A DNA stretch of 57,747 bases from positions 1 through 57,747 of the forward strand of contig CAIWVW010000055.1 of NCBI GenBank assembly GCA_903916255.1. Reading direction: 5' to 3'. Of this stretch, positions 40,907 through 52,200 are shown one piece after another. The DNA is from an uncultured Bacteroidota bacterium (lineage in GTDB: Bacteria; Bacteroidota; Bacteroidia; JABEUT01). The notes under the pieces are model-generated. The model was not told the origin of the DNA, searched no databases, and saw only the letters and a program-made list of their open reading frames with translations. Positions within the stretch are counted from its first letter, which is position 1. Each line of letters starts with the position of its first letter. The translations under genes and the position numbers were made by a program.

Positions 40907-42682
40907 ATGTACTTCAATATCCGTAAAATATTCCCCGCTTTTAACTCACTTTTTTTCTCTAAATATCGTATTCTAAAAGCTGCTGTTTTTATGCTGGCTT
41001 CGGTTTTCAGCCTGCATGCACAGGATACCCTGCCCCAGCATTATTTTATCAATCCGCTCGATATTCCTATTTCGCTGGCAGGCACTTTTGGTGAAATCCG
41101 CACCGACCATTACCACATGGGCATCGATATCCGCACCCAAGAAAGGGAGGGATTGGCAGTTCATGCTGCCGCAAATGGCTATATATCGCGCATTGTGGTA
41201 TCACCTTCCGGGTATGGTAATTGCATTTATGTAACACACCCGAACGGATACATTACATTATACGGGCACCTTAGCCGCTTTAATAGTACCCTTACAAAAT
41301 ATGTGCGGAAAAAGCAATATGCTGAAGAAAAGTATCAGCAGGATATTGCAGTGCTTGCCGGACTTTTTAATATGAAACAAGGAGATACATTAGGCTTTAG
41401 CGGTAGCACCGGTGCTGCGGAAGGCCCACATTTACATTTTGAAATACGCAATGCAAAAAATGATGACCCGATTAACCCTTTGTTAGCCGGTTATAAATAT
41501 GCGGATAATATAGCGCCGATTATTAACGGCATTGCTATTTACCCGTTAAATGACTCCAGCAGTATTAATGGCAAGCATGAACCTCTCTACATTAAAGTTG
41601 AAAAAAAGAATAACCATTACAGGCTTTTGGGCGATACCAATATTTATGCCAGTGGAAGTATTGGAGTGGCAGTTAGTTGTTACGATATGGCAGACAGCGC
41701 AGAAAGCCACAACGGGCCATATATGAAGATACTTTCAGATAATAGTGACATTATTTATTACACAAAAATGAATGTGTTGAGTTTTGCCACCAGCCATTTT
41801 GTAAATGGACATATAGACTATGCCGCCATGCGGAAGCATTCAGATACCTATGAATACAGCTTTTTGCAGGATAATGACAAATTGAAAATTTATAAAAAAC
41901 TCGTAAACAAAGGCCGCATCGATTGCCTGAAAGGCCAAAACCACCGCATGGAATACACTATCAGCGATTTTAACGGAAATACATCTACGGTTGCGTTTAC
42001 CATACAAGGTGATAGCAGGATGCCTAAAATTTATCACGATACCGCGAAATATGTGGCTGTTGCTTCATATGACAAGCCCTTCGAGTATTCCGGTAGCGGC
42101 ATGAAAATACAAATACCCGCAGGAGCTTTGTTTAATAACCTGCACTTTCGTTATTCGGTGGAACAAGGTGAAGGCGGCACGGAAATATCGCCAGTATATA
42201 ACATACAAGATGAAAACATTCCGCTTTCCGCCAACTACACACTTATGTTGAAACCAAAACCTGACTTACCTGATTCGCTTATGCGGAAGGCTGTGGTTGT
42301 GCGGCTGGAAGGCAATTCGCATTCATCGATTGGCGGGCATTGGGAGAATGGATATATGACCGTCCGCCCTAAAAGTTTTGGCAAATATGTAATTATGATT
42401 GACCTCTATCGCCCAACAATAAAGCCAGTAAATATTTACAAAGGGAAAGATATGAGCCGCGAAACGGAAATGGCATTTGAAGTAACCGACAACCTTGCCG
42501 GAGTTGGTTTCTATAGAGCTACTGTAGACGGCAAATGGATTTTAATGGAAGCGAACCCTAAGGAAAACGAAGTGTACTATACCTTTGATGAGCATGTGAG
42601 CAAAGGCAAACACCATTTAAAATTAGTAGTTTCAGATGCGGTAGGCAATACCAGTGTTTATGAAACGGACTTTACAAGGTAA
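40907..42682 (+). CDS. M23 family metallopeptidase
   Basis: 591 residues. N-terminal hydrophobic/signal segment (ILKAAVFMLASVFSLHAQ), then a LytM domain: HYHMGIDIR (first zinc His and Asp, ~68-76), YGNCIYVTHPNGYITLYGHLSRF, and GPHLHFEIRN (HLH pair, ~172). All usual zinc ligands are present. The ~400 residues after it are an Ig/beta-rich extension that I do not recognise. It cuts peptidoglycan peptide bridges in the periplasm or at the surface. It shares a divergent promoter with the DUF3078 gene. Confidence 0.9.
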   Translation: MYFNIRKIFPAFNSLFFSKYRILKAAVFMLASVFSLHAQDTLPQHYFINPLDIPISLAGTFGEIRTDHYHMGIDIRTQEREGLAVHAAANGYISRIVVSPSGYGNCIYVTHPNGYITLYGHLSRFNSTLTKYVRKKQYAEEKYQQDIAVLAGLFNMKQGDTLGFSGSTGAAEGPHLHFEIRNAKNDDPINPLLAGYKYADNIAPIINGIAIYPLNDSSSINGKHEPLYIKVEKKNNHYRLLGDTNIYASGSIGVAVSCYDMADSAESHNGPYMKILSDNSDIIYYTKMNVLSFATSHFVNGHIDYAAMRKHSDTYEYSFLQDNDKLKIYKKLVNKGRIDCLKGQNHRMEYTISDFNGNTSTVAFTIQGDSRMPKIYHDTAKYVAVASYDKPFEYSGSGMKIQIPAGALFNNLHFRYSVEQGEGGTEISPVYNIQDENIPLSANYTLMLKPKPDLPDSLMRKAVVVRLEGNSHSSIGGHWENGYMTVRPKSFGKYVIMIDLYRPTIKPVNIYKGKDMSRETEMAFEVTDNLAGVGFYRATVDGKWILMEANPKENEVYYTFDEHVSKGKHHLKLVVSDAVGNTSVYETDFTR

Positions 42683-42705
42683 GTTTGGAATGTTGAATGC
42701 TAACG

Positions 42706-42735
42706 TGTTCCTCATTGCGGGGCGCTGCGAAGCAA
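42706..42735. repeat. Dispersed repeat (TCATTGCGAGG family), copy 2
   Basis: Core TCATTGCGGGGCGCTGCGAA (from 42712) matches 19692-19715 with two differences, and both copies are preceded by GTGTTC. Intergenic. Confidence 0.65.
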
Positions 42736-42826
42736 CACCGAAGGGCTCGTGAACTCTACTAAAATAAAAGCTGTGAACAATCTTACACACTTTACCACTA
42801 AGTGCGCTCAAATACACTAAGAAAAC

Positions 42827-45800
42827 CTAGTGGTTTATTACAAACTTTCCCTCTCCAATTAAGCCCCCATTATCATTTATTACCCTATAGAAATAAACTC
42901 CTGATGGTTTATCGCCAAGGTTAATGAGATTGTCACTCTTCGTGCAGCGAAGGGTCTCAGTCAGTACACCTTGCCCCAATACATCATAAATTTTAATAAT
43001 GTATTTTTCGTTAATATTTAATAATGATAAAGTAAATATTCCGTTCGATGGGTTGGGGAAAATGGTTATTCCTCCATATTTTTTCAACCCACTTATACCA
43101 GTAGTTAAAATTAATGGAATAGTTACACAAACGCTGTCAATACAGCCGTTAGAATCAGAAACGGTGCAACAATAATTTCCGGCACATTGGTTTTTGATGG
43201 TATCGGTTGTAAGTCCGCCCGTCCATAAATAGGAATATGGAACAGTGCCGCCACTCACTATGGCCCATGCAGAGCCGTTGCAACTGCCGTTATCGGGTAG
43301 GGTATTGGTTAAGATGCTGATAGCGGGAGGTTGGGTAATCATAGCCGAGGAAGAACCTGTGCAGCCATTATTGTCTGTTACATTTAGCGTATAAGTTCCC
43401 ATGCTTAACCCACTTATACTTGCTGTGGTTTGACTATTAGACCATAAATAAGTATAAGGCAAAACCCCGTTAGATGCGCTGGCAGTAGCAGTGCCCCCTG
43501 ATGTGCAGCTAGCCCCAGTTACAGTTGTGGTAACAACAATGGCGGGCGGTTGGGTAATAGTAACAACATAGGGCCCGGTATTGCAATAGAGCTGGTTTTC
43601 TACCGAAATAGTGTAGGTTCCTGCCGTTAAGTTAGTGTATGTATACGGTTGATTATAGGAAGAGTATGTCCCACCCGGAGTTATGGTATATTGCAAAAGG
43701 CCGCTGCCGCATAGGCCCACGGTAATAGAACCATTATTTCCACCATAACAAGTTACATTGGTTTGCGTAACACTGGCTATCTGTAAATAGGTGTTAAAGT
43801 ACATAAGGACAAGAGAGCTGCACCCATTCGCGTCGTAAACGGTTACCCCAAAAGGACTGTAAAGATACAATGGGCAAGTCATAGTAAACTGGATATAATT
43901 GCCGGGGTTGCCAAAACCCACAGGCCAGTCATAGGTATAGGGTGGAGTGCCTCCGCTTGCATTAATTTGGAACTCTACCAGAGGGCCGCAACCTTGATTG
44001 GTATTAGATGAAGTAATTAATGGGGGAGGCTGAGTAATAGTAACGGAGCCCGATGCAGTGCATCCGTTGGCATCGGTAACAATAACAGTTGCCAGCCCCG
44101 CAGGAAGAGCAGTGGCAGTGGCATTGGTTTCTCCATCGCTCCAATGGTAGGTGTAGGCAGGTATGCCTCCGCCCGGGTTTGCGCTTGCGCTTCCGTCATC
44201 TTCGCCAAAGCATTGGACTTCGCTGTTTAAAGATACGCCAACCGTTAACATGGGCGGTTGTGTAATGGTGACCATTTGGGCTACCTTGCAACTTGGAATA
44301 GAATCAACTACCGTTACGGTATAGCTGCCCGCTGAAAGCCCGCTTATTCCTGCCGTGGTTTGCCCGCCCGGAGCCCAGGTATAATAAAACCCGGAACCGG
44401 AAGGAGAAACCACACTTGCACTGCCGTTACTCTCCCCATAACATAACACATTTGTTTGAGATGTGGTTACTATAATGGATAGATTCGGTACGGTTACACT
44501 ATCAATATAGGTGCAACCATTTGAATCGGTAATGGTTACAGAATAGGTGAGTCCCCCGGTTACATTCAGATTAGTATCGGTAGTTATGCTATTCGACCAT
44601 AAATAAGTATAGGGCGGTGTTCCTCCTGATGGAAAAGCTATCAATGTTTTTTTGCAAACACATTCATTGGATGCAATAATTGCAATGGTGTCGGTTAAAG
44701 CGGCGGGTTGGGTAATGGTAACGATTGAGGAGTTATAACACCCATTAACATCATTTACTCTAACGGTATATATGCCTGCACTCAACCCTGATACGGTATC
44801 GGTAATTGCTCCTCCGGGGCTCCATAGATACATATAAGGCAGAGTGCCTCCTGACGGATTTGCCCAAGCGCTTCCTGTATTATTTCCGTTACAATAAATC
44901 TCACTAATTACCGCTGGGGTGCACGTTATATTGCATGTGGCGTTGCAGTCCCATTTTGCAACAAAACTAATTTCACTACCAATGCCACTTAGCTTAATAT
45001 TTCCAAAAGAACAAACCATTGTATCATTGTGAGAATGCACATCAAAGTCCCCACCTAAATATACGGCAGAGCTTGTAGGGTCTGCAGCAACAGCATTTTC
45101 GTCGTCATTTTCATTATTTACTGAAGTTGCACAAATTACGGCTCCGGAACTGTCAAACTCAAACAGGAAAGAAGGGCTTCCTGAATCTGATTTCAATGTA
45201 GTTGAATTAAACCGGATGGAGTCGTTAAAAGTTCCACAGAGAAATATGTTACCCCTGCTTCCACATGAAATTGACCAAGGTTGAACTGGGCCATTCCTAT
45301 CAAATCCATTTTTAGCCCACAAAACATTACCGGCAGGAGAATACTTTACTAAATAAGGTACACTTGTAGACGCATTATGTACCAAGGTATCTCCACTAAA
45401 AAAAACCGAATCGGAAAACCAGCCTGACCAATACAGGTCATTGTGCTTGTCAATGCTCAACCACCTTCCTCCGTCTCCGTTTATCTCGGCATGATTATTA
45501 ACAATGGCCGGTATTACCCAAACAGGATTACCGGATGGATCGAACTTGGATAGAAAAACGTCTACATAGCCTTTTGTAGTAAAAATGTACGAACCTATTA
45601 CAAGGCTGTCAATAAATTCCCCTGCCACATAAGAGTTGCCGGCAGTATCAACCACCACAGTATTTCCTGCAGTAAATGTATTGGTATGCGAGGTGGTAGC
45701 CCATAGCACATTACCGGTATTATCAATCTTAACGGCCAGAAGACTGTTGTGTCCTGAACCCACCACGCGAAATGTGCCAATTGTATCGACTCCATTACAA

Positions 45801-46306
45801 TAACCTGCTGCATACACATTTCCCTTATTATCCATAGTTACAGAATATATAACAACACCAGAGCTTATACCCCATTTAAACCCTCCTGAAGAATCAAATA
45901 CAGCAATGAACGTGCCACCATGTGAAAAGTTATGGCCACCAAGGATTAAGCCTGCGCCTCCACGGCCTGCCAGGCAAACATCACCCGAAGCATTGGTGGC
46001 AACCGAAATCCCGTAAGGATATCCTCCGTTTACACCCTGTAAGCCCCACAAGGGTATTCCTATTTTACTGTATTTTATTAAATATACATCATCATCGGTG
46101 TTATTAAAGTTTATAGAACCAAAAGATACATTACCTGCAAAAAATCCTGTCTCATACACATTTCCTTTACTATCGCTTACTATATCAGTTGGATCAACGA
46201 AACTACTTTCCGTGTTGTTGATATTCTGAGAAGCCCACATCCAAGCTTGCCCGTAAGAAAACGAACACCCCAAAATCGCAATTAAAACAAACAGTAATTT
46301 TTTCAT
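42827..46306 (-). CDS. Giant SprB-repeat T9SS-sorted adhesin-like protein
   Basis: 1159 residues from ATG 46306 (MKKLLFVLIAILGCSFSYGQ). Residues ~25-450 form a beta-propeller-like region of SBBP-type repeats (GNVYETGFFAGN, GNILCGT-like turns). About eight SprB/HYR-type repeats follow (~460-1070): CxGxxxGSAxxxPxGGxxPYxYxWS ... LSAGxYTVxVxDxNGC, each ~75 residues with paired Cys. The C-terminus is a T9SS sorting domain (IFPNPSNGIFTLSL, GVYFYRVI, ending KFVINH). A surface adhesin is likely; SprB relatives act in gliding, but no gliding genes are here. A DNA repeat (42928-42958) encodes part of the sorting domain. Confidence 0.87.
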   Translation of the reverse strand: MKKLLFVLIAILGCSFSYGQAWMWASQNINNTESSFVDPTDIVSDSKGNVYETGFFAGNVSFGSINFNNTDDDVYLIKYSKIGIPLWGLQGVNGGYPYGISVATNASGDVCLAGRGGAGLILGGHNFSHGGTFIAVFDSSGGFKWGISSGVVIYSVTMDNKGNVYAAGYCNGVDTIGTFRVVGSGHNSLLAVKIDNTGNVLWATTSHTNTFTAGNTVVVDTAGNSYVAGEFIDSLVIGSYIFTTKGYVDVFLSKFDPSGNPVWVIPAIVNNHAEINGDGGRWLSIDKHNDLYWSGWFSDSVFFSGDTLVHNASTSVPYLVKYSPAGNVLWAKNGFDRNGPVQPWSISCGSRGNIFLCGTFNDSIRFNSTTLKSDSGSPSFLFEFDSSGAVICATSVNNENDDENAVAADPTSSAVYLGGDFDVHSHNDTMVCSFGNIKLSGIGSEISFVAKWDCNATCNITCTPAVISEIYCNGNNTGSAWANPSGGTLPYMYLWSPGGAITDTVSGLSAGIYTVRVNDVNGCYNSSIVTITQPAALTDTIAIIASNECVCKKTLIAFPSGGTPPYTYLWSNSITTDTNLNVTGGLTYSVTITDSNGCTYIDSVTVPNLSIIVTTSQTNVLCYGESNGSASVVSPSGSGFYYTWAPGGQTTAGISGLSAGSYTVTVVDSIPSCKVAQMVTITQPPMLTVGVSLNSEVQCFGEDDGSASANPGGGIPAYTYHWSDGETNATATALPAGLATVIVTDANGCTASGSVTITQPPPLITSSNTNQGCGPLVEFQINASGGTPPYTYDWPVGFGNPGNYIQFTMTCPLYLYSPFGVTVYDANGCSSLVLMYFNTYLQIASVTQTNVTCYGGNNGSITVGLCGSGLLQYTITPGGTYSSYNQPYTYTNLTAGTYTISVENQLYCNTGPYVVTITQPPAIVVTTTVTGASCTSGGTATASASNGVLPYTYLWSNSQTTASISGLSMGTYTLNVTDNNGCTGSSSAMITQPPAISILTNTLPDNGSCNGSAWAIVSGGTVPYSYLWTGGLTTDTIKNQCAGNYCCTVSDSNGCIDSVCVTIPLILTTGISGLKKYGGITIFPNPSNGIFTLSLLNINEKYIIKIYDVLGQGVLTETLRCTKSDNLINLGDKPSGVYFYRVINDNGGLIGEGKFVINH
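42928..42958. repeat. Dispersed repeat inside the sorting-domain coding region
   Basis: Minus-strand GAGACCCTTCGCTGCACG... matches 11548-11518 (minus) at about 24 of 31 positions, including both ends. It encodes ETLRCTKSDNL within the T9SS domain. Confidence 0.65.
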
Positions 46307-46737
46307 GATTCGTTTATTTCTCAATTACTATTTTCCCTCTCCCGCAATCCCCACTAAAAATAAAACCAAATAAAAAAAGTAGTTTTTATAAATTTTCATA
46401 GTGTAAAGATAAGAAATTTAATGTATTGTATCAAATATTATAATCCGCTATTAAGGAGACATTTCATATTAAAAACCTGTCATCTTCAAAATAGTCAATC
46501 CCGCACCTGACACTAATTCGGTACCACTAAATAGTGGCATTACGCTATAATTATATTCGACGATTATAAATGCCACCCATTTGCCTGTCATCAAAAATGT
46601 CCAAAAAAGCGCCAACTATCTGGACATGCCTTAAAGCTATACCCAATAAAGGTTTTAGGGGTTTTTTGAATTTTCAAATACGTGAAAAACCCGGACATTT
46701 CAGTCGCGGGAATTTTGCAGGAATAGCCGGTAATAAG
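46307..46737. other. 431-bp intergenic region with nested hairpins
   Basis: No gene. It contains CCACTA-AA-TAGTGG (46524-46537), whose right arm also begins a larger hairpin GTGGCATT...AATGCCAC (46534-46576) with an internal ATAAT/ATTAT stem, an ATGTCCA/TGGACAT pair (about 46596-46626), and an AAATACGTG element (46675-46719). It is the downstream region of topoisomerase IV B and the leader side of the SprB-repeat gene. Confidence 0.55.
46675..46719. repeat. AAATACGTG dispersed element, copy 2
   Basis: Shares AAATACGTG, AAAAC and GACATTTCA at the same spacing with 25110-25153. Confidence 0.55.
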
Positions 46738-48588
46738 TTATAACTCTATCGGGGCTTCTTCTTTTTCCACCACCAAATTTTCAATGATGTCATCCTGGCG
46801 TTCCTGGGAGTTTTTGCCCATGTAATAACGGAGCTCCTGTTCAATATTGGTTTCATGGGTAACAATAACCGGCTGCAACCGGATGTTCTTATCAATAAAG
46901 TGCTTAAACTCATCGGGCGATATTTCTCCCAAGCCTTTAAAGCGGGTAATCTCCGGCCTTACGCCCAATTTCTTAATAGCATTTTGTCGTTCTGCATCCG
47001 AATAACAATAGATGGTTTCCTTTTTATTCCGCACCCGGAATAATGGGGTTTCAAGAATATAGAGGTGCCCGTTTTTAACTAAATCAGGAAAGAACTGCAT
47101 GAAGAATGTCATAAGCAACAAGCGAATGTGCATACCATCCACATCGGCATCAGTAGCAATCACCACGTTGTTATAGCGAAGGTCTTCCATGCCGTTTTCA
47201 ATATTCAGTGCGCTTTGCAACAGGCTGAATTCCTCATTTTCATAGACAATCTTTTTGGTCAGTCCGTATGAGTTGAGCGGTTTTCCTTTCAAGCTGAATA
47301 CCGCTTGTGTGTTGGGGTCACGGGCTTTTGTAATGGAGCCGCTGGCAGAATCACCTTCGGTAATAAACAGGGTTGTTTCAAGTCTGCGTTCATCGGTACC
47401 ATTGTAATGTGACTTACAATCGCGCAGTTTTTTGTTATGAAGGCTGGCCCTTTTGGCACGCTCACGGGCAAGTTTTTCTATTCCCGACATAGCCTTGCGC
47501 TCTTCTTCCGATTGAACTATCTTCCGGAGTAATTCTTCGGCTACGGGTTGGTTTTTATGCAGATAATTATCTAATTCGGTCTTTATAAAATCCCCTATGA
47601 AAGTCCGCACCGAAGGCCCTTCGGGACCCATTTCCTGCGAGCCGAGTTTAGTCTTAGTCTGCGATTCGAATATGGGTTCCTGAACCTTTATACTGATTGC
47701 CGCTACAATAGATTTCCGTATATCAGCCGCATCGAAATTCTTTTTGTAAAACTCGCGCAAAGTCTTAACTACCGCTTCACGAAAGGCAAGCAGGTGAGTT
47801 CCGCCTTGGGTGGTATGCTGCCCGTTTACGAAAGAGTAATATTCTTCGCTGTATTGTTGCATACTGTGGGTCATGGCCAACTCTATATCTGTTCCACGCA
47901 GGTGAATGATAGGGTAGAGGATAGGCCCGTTAATATTACGTTCCAGCAGGTCATGCAGCCCTTTCTCCGATTCTATTTTTTTTCCATTAAATTTAATGCG
48001 CAAGCCGGCATTCAGGTAAGCGTAGTTCCATAACATGCGTTCCACGTGCTCGGTAAGGTAGTGGAAGTTGTGGAAAATGCCATCATCCGCATGAAAGGTA
48101 ATCATAGTGCCATCGCTCTCTTCAGAATTAACAATCGCATGGTCCTTGAGTATCTCTCCTTTGTTAAATTCAATCACCTTTGTTTTCCCTTCTCTTACTG
48201 ACTGCACCCTGAAGTAGGAGGAAAGTGCATTAACAGCCTTAGTTCCCACACCATTCAACCCAACGGATTTTTTAAATACTTCAGAATCGTATTTGGCGCC
48301 AGTATTTATTTTGGCAACACAATCTAATACCTTGCCAAGCGGAATACCCCTGCCATAATCGCGAACGGTAACGGTTTTCTCCTTAATTTGTATTTCGATG
48401 GTTTTGCCGAAACCCATGGTAAACTCATCAATAGAGTTATCAATAGCCTCTTTAAGCAATACATAAATGCCATCATCAATAGAGGAGCCGTCTCCCAGTT
48501 TACCAATATACATTCCCGGGCGGAAACGTATATGGTCCTTCCAATCAAGCGAGCGGATGCTATCTTCAGTATATTTTCCTTGTGCCAT
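46738..48588 (-). CDS. parE: DNA topoisomerase IV subunit B
   Basis: 616 residues, the type IIA topoisomerase ATPase/TOPRIM subunit. GHKL motifs: the [11 protein letters not shown] helix (~50-60), [11 protein letters not shown] (~97), [14 protein letters not shown] (~118-131); transducer [14 protein letters not shown] motifs TEGDSASGS and [13 protein letters not shown]. The length is short of GyrB and fits the Bacteroidota ParE type. With ParC it decatenates daughter chromosomes; parC is not beside it here. The transcript probably starts near 48650 (-7 box 48658-48665) and its leader carries ~10-bp ACTTT repeats. Confidence 0.9.
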   Translation of the reverse strand: MAQGKYTEDSIRSLDWKDHIRFRPGMYIGKLGDGSSIDDGIYVLLKEAIDNSIDEFTMGFGKTIEIQIKEKTVTVRDYGRGIPLGKVLDCVAKINTGAKYDSEVFKKSVGLNGVGTKAVNALSSYFRVQSVREGKTKVIEFNKGEILKDHAIVNSEESDGTMITFHADDGIFHNFHYLTEHVERMLWNYAYLNAGLRIKFNGKKIESEKGLHDLLERNINGPILYPIIHLRGTDIELAMTHSMQQYSEEYYSFVNGQHTTQGGTHLLAFREAVVKTLREFYKKNFDAADIRKSIVAAISIKVQEPIFESQTKTKLGSQEMGPEGPSVRTFIGDFIKTELDNYLHKNQPVAEELLRKIVQSEEERKAMSGIEKLARERAKRASLHNKKLRDCKSHYNGTDERRLETTLFITEGDSASGSITKARDPNTQAVFSLKGKPLNSYGLTKKIVYENEEFSLLQSALNIENGMEDLRYNNVVIATDADVDGMHIRLLLMTFFMQFFPDLVKNGHLYILETPLFRVRNKKETIYCYSDAERQNAIKKLGVRPEITRFKGLGEISPDEFKHFIDKNIRLQPVIVTHETNIEQELRYYMGKNSQERQDDIIENLVVEKEEAPIEL

Positions 48589-48596
48589 AAGTCAGT

Positions 48597-48628
48597 TAAA
48601 AGTTCATAAAGTTTATAAAGTTGAAAGT
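48597..48628 (-). repeat. Tandem ~10-bp ACTTTATGAA repeats in the topoisomerase leader
   Basis: On the minus strand four ACTTT units recur about every 8-10 bp, ending ACTTT-TAACTGACTT-ATG. The run lies between the -7 box and the ATG, so it should be transcribed. It matches the lpdA and lspA leaders. Confidence 0.72.
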
Positions 48629-48657
48629 AAAACCACCTTTCAGCCTAATAAGAAGCG

Positions 48658-48665
48658 CAAAATTA
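48658..48665 (-). promoter_or_regulatory. -7 box for topoisomerase IV B
   Basis: Minus-strand TAATTTTG, exact TAnnTTTG, 69 bp before the ATG and just upstream of the tandem repeats. Confidence 0.6.
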
Positions 48666-48763
48666 CAGTAAACTACCCATGTTAGCCATTAATAAAGCCT
48701 AATCTTATTAACAGGTGTTGAAAGGTCGGTGACCAACGGACAATGGCTTATATCTATTTTCCC

Positions 48764-48771
48764 TACCTTTG
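48764..48771 (+). promoter_or_regulatory. -7 box for the ridA-ileS run
   Basis: TACCTTTG, exact TAnnTTTG, 30 bp before the GTG at 48802. Confidence 0.6.
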
Positions 48772-48801
48772 CCAACTTAAAAAATCAAGTCTGAAGATAA
48801 A

Positions 48802-49212
48802 GTGGAAAAACTATATTCATCTAAAGCCCCTGAACCGGTAGGTTCCTATCCCCATGCCCGCAGGGTGGGTAATTTGCTGTTCCTTTCTGGCATTGGCCCG
48901 CGTGAGCGCGGTACTAAGGTAATTCCGGGTGTAACGCTTGACGAAAAAGGCAATATTACTTCGTATGACATAGAGGCTCAATGCCATTCGGTATTCAATA
49001 ATATTAAAACCGTTCTGGAAGAAGCAGGCAGCAGTTGGGATAAAATGGTGGATGTAACCGTTTTCCTCACCAATATGAAAGCAGATTTCCCTACCTATAA
49101 CCGCATTTATGCTGAATACTTTAAAGAAAACCAGCCTTGCCGGACTACGGTTGAAATAACCTCCTTGCCAACCCCTATTGCTATTGAATTAAAAGTAATA
49201 GCAACCATATAA
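48802..49212 (+). CDS. RidA family protein
   Basis: 136 residues, starting with GTG at 48802 (EKLYSSKAPEPVGSYPHARRVGN). RidA-like core with SGIGPRERG near 30 and the C-terminal CRTTVEITSLPTPIAIELKVIA. The substrate-binding Arg of the PxRxTVEV signature is present as CRTTVE. It is closer to the RutC-like or aminomuconate-deaminase-type RidA subgroups than the copy at 27068. It lies 16 bp before ileS, so the two are likely on one transcript; RidA enzymes counter enamines that arise in branched-chain amino-acid metabolism, which makes the pairing suggestive. Confidence 0.88.
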   Translation: MEKLYSSKAPEPVGSYPHARRVGNLLFLSGIGPRERGTKVIPGVTLDEKGNITSYDIEAQCHSVFNNIKTVLEEAGSSWDKMVDVTVFLTNMKADFPTYNRIYAEYFKENQPCRTTVEITSLPTPIAIELKVIATI

Positions 49213-49228
49213 TCGTCCCCTATTAACT

Positions 49229-52200
49229 ATGTCGAAGTTTCCACAGTACGATAATCTAGATTTAAGTTCCATAAGTAAAGAGATACTTGAAAAATGGGCG
49301 AAAGAAAACACTTTTGAAAAGAGCGTTTCACTTCGTGAAGGTGCCAAAACTTTTACTTTTTACGAAGGGCCTCCATCGGCAAACGGTATGCCGGGCATTC
49401 ATCACGTAATGTCCAGAACTATAAAAGATATGTTCTGCCGCTACCACACCATGAAAGGTTTTAAGGTAGAACGTAAAGGTGGTTGGGACACTCATGGGTT
49501 GCCAATAGAATTAAGCGTAGAAAAATCATTAGGTATTACAAAAGAGGATATAGGTAAAAAGATAACCGTTGAAGAATACAACGCCGCTTGTCGCCGCGAG
49601 GTGATGAAGTATAAAGACAAGTGGGAAGAAGTGACTACCAAAATGGGCTATTGGGTTGATATGAAAGACCCATATATCACATTTGACAACAACTATATCG
49701 AGAGTGTATGGTACCTGTTAGGTGAACTCTACAAAAAGAAAATGCTTTATAAAGGCTATACCATTCAGCCCTATTCATGGGCTGCGGGTACAGGCCTTAG
49801 TTCTCACGAACTCAACCAGCCGGGTTGTTATAAAAATATAAAAGATACTTCTGTAACGGCACAATTCAAAGTTATAAAAGATAAGAAGTCTGAAATCTTA
49901 ATCACAGATGATAAAGATGTTTTCTTTTTAGCCTGGACCACTACCCCCTGGACATTGCCATCCAACTGTGCATTAGCTGTTGGTAAGGATATTAAATATG
50001 CCTTGGTAAATACCTATCAGCCCTATATGGGTAATTCGATTAAGGTGATTCTTGCATTGGATTTAGTGCATAAATATTTTCAGGAAAAGGCATCAGATGT
50101 TCCTTTTGGCGATTACAAACAAGGAGACAAATTAGTGCCGTATAAAATTGAAAAGACGTTTACAGGAAAAGAACTCGAAGGAATCAAATACGAACAGTTA
50201 ATGCCTTACGTGAAGCCCGAAGGGAAAGCTTTTGAAGTCATTATAGGCGATTTTGTAACAACCGATGATGGAGCAGGTATCGTTCATACAGCCTCCCTAT
50301 TTGGGGCAGATGACTTTAGGGTTTGCAACCAGAATGGCATTTCGGCTATTTATGTAAAAGATGTTGATGGAAATAATGTTCCGTTAGTTAATAAGCAAGG
50401 AAAGTTTGTAAAGGAGGTAACAGACTTCGCCGGAATGCATGTTAAAACCAAAGAAGACCAGCAAAATCAAGATAAATCAACCGATTTGGCTATTGCTCTC
50501 TTATTGAAAAGGGAAGGCAAAGCCTTTAAAATTGAAAAGATAGAACACAGTTATCCGCATTGCTGGAGAACCGACCAACCCGTAATCTATTACCCACTCG
50601 ATTCATGGTTTGTGAAGACTACAGCGATGAAAGACCGGATGATAGAACTTAATAAAACCATCAACTGGAAGCCGGAATCTACAGGCACAGGCCGTTTTGG
50701 CAATTGGCTCGAAAATATGGTGGACTGGAACCTTTCCCGTTCACGCTTTTGGGGTGTTCCGCTTCCTATTTGGAGAACGGAAGATGGCAAAGAGGAAATC
50801 TGTATTGGTAACTATGAGGATTTAGATAAAGAGGTTAAGAAGTCTTTTGCCGCAGGCATCATGACGGAAGATGATTTAAAGAAAAACAAATGGAATACTT
50901 CGGAAAGAGATATTCATAAACCCTATTGCGACAACATATTCTTAGTTTCCCCATCCGGCAAAAAAATGACCCGTGAATCTGACCTGATAGATGTTTGGTT
51001 CGATTCAGGCTCCATGCCCTATGCCCAATGGCATTATCCTTTTGAGAATAAAGATAAATTCAAAGAAAACTTCCCCGCTGATTTTATCGCCGAAGGGGTA
51101 GACCAGACCAGGGGTTGGTTCTTTACGCTTCATGCCATTGCCAGTATGTTGTTTGATTCGGTTGCATTTAAAAATGTGGTATCAAATGGACTGGTATTGG
51201 ATAAGCATGGCAATAAAATGTCAAAGCGCTTAGGCAATGCGGTTGACCCATTTAAAGTAATTGAGCAATATGGCGCCGACGCCACCCGCTGGTATATGAT
51301 AAGTAATGCCCAACCTTGGGATAACCTGAAGTTTGATGAGGAAGGCATTACGGAGGTTCAGAGGAAACTTTTCAGGGCGTTGTATAATACTTATGCTTTT
51401 TATGCCCTTTATGCTAATATAGATGGTTTTACGTATTCTGAGAAAGAAATCCCTTTGGGTCAGCGCCCGGAATTAGACCAATGGATTCTTTCCGTTCTAA
51501 ACTCACTTATCAAAAGGGTAGATGAATTTTATGCTACTTACGAGCCAATGCGGGCGGCAAGGGATATTGAGGCCTTTGTAACCGACCAGTTAAGTAACTG
51601 GTATGTGCGTTTATCACGCCGCCGTTTTTGGAAAGGAGAATATAGCGAGGATAAGATTGCAGCTTTCCAAACCCTTTATACCTGCCTTGAAACTATTGCC
51701 AAATTAATTGCCCCGATTGCCCCCTTCTTTTCAGACAAATTATTTACTGATTTAAATGGCGTTTCGGGAAAAGAAAAAGTAGAGAGTATCCACCATTCTT
51801 TATTCCCTGTTTCCGATGACAAAAACATCAATCCAACTTTAGAAGAAAGGATGGACTTGGCGCAGCGTATTTCATCTTTAACACTTGCTTTACGTAAAAA
51901 GGTAAATATTCGTGTTCGCCAGCCACTTAATAAGATATTGATCCCTATTTTGGATGAGAACTTAAAGCATCAGATAGATTCAGTAAAAGGACTCATTTTG
52001 GCAGAGGTAAACGTGAAGGAATTACACTTTGTGCATGATACAGATGGCATGTTAAACAAGAAGATAAAAGCCAACTTCAAAGAACTGGGTAAAAAGCTTG
52101 GCCCGTTGATGAAAGAAGCGGCTGCATCCATCGCAAGTTTTGGCATGAAAGAAATAAAACACCTTGAAACGACCGGGAAATATGGCATGAACCTATCAGG

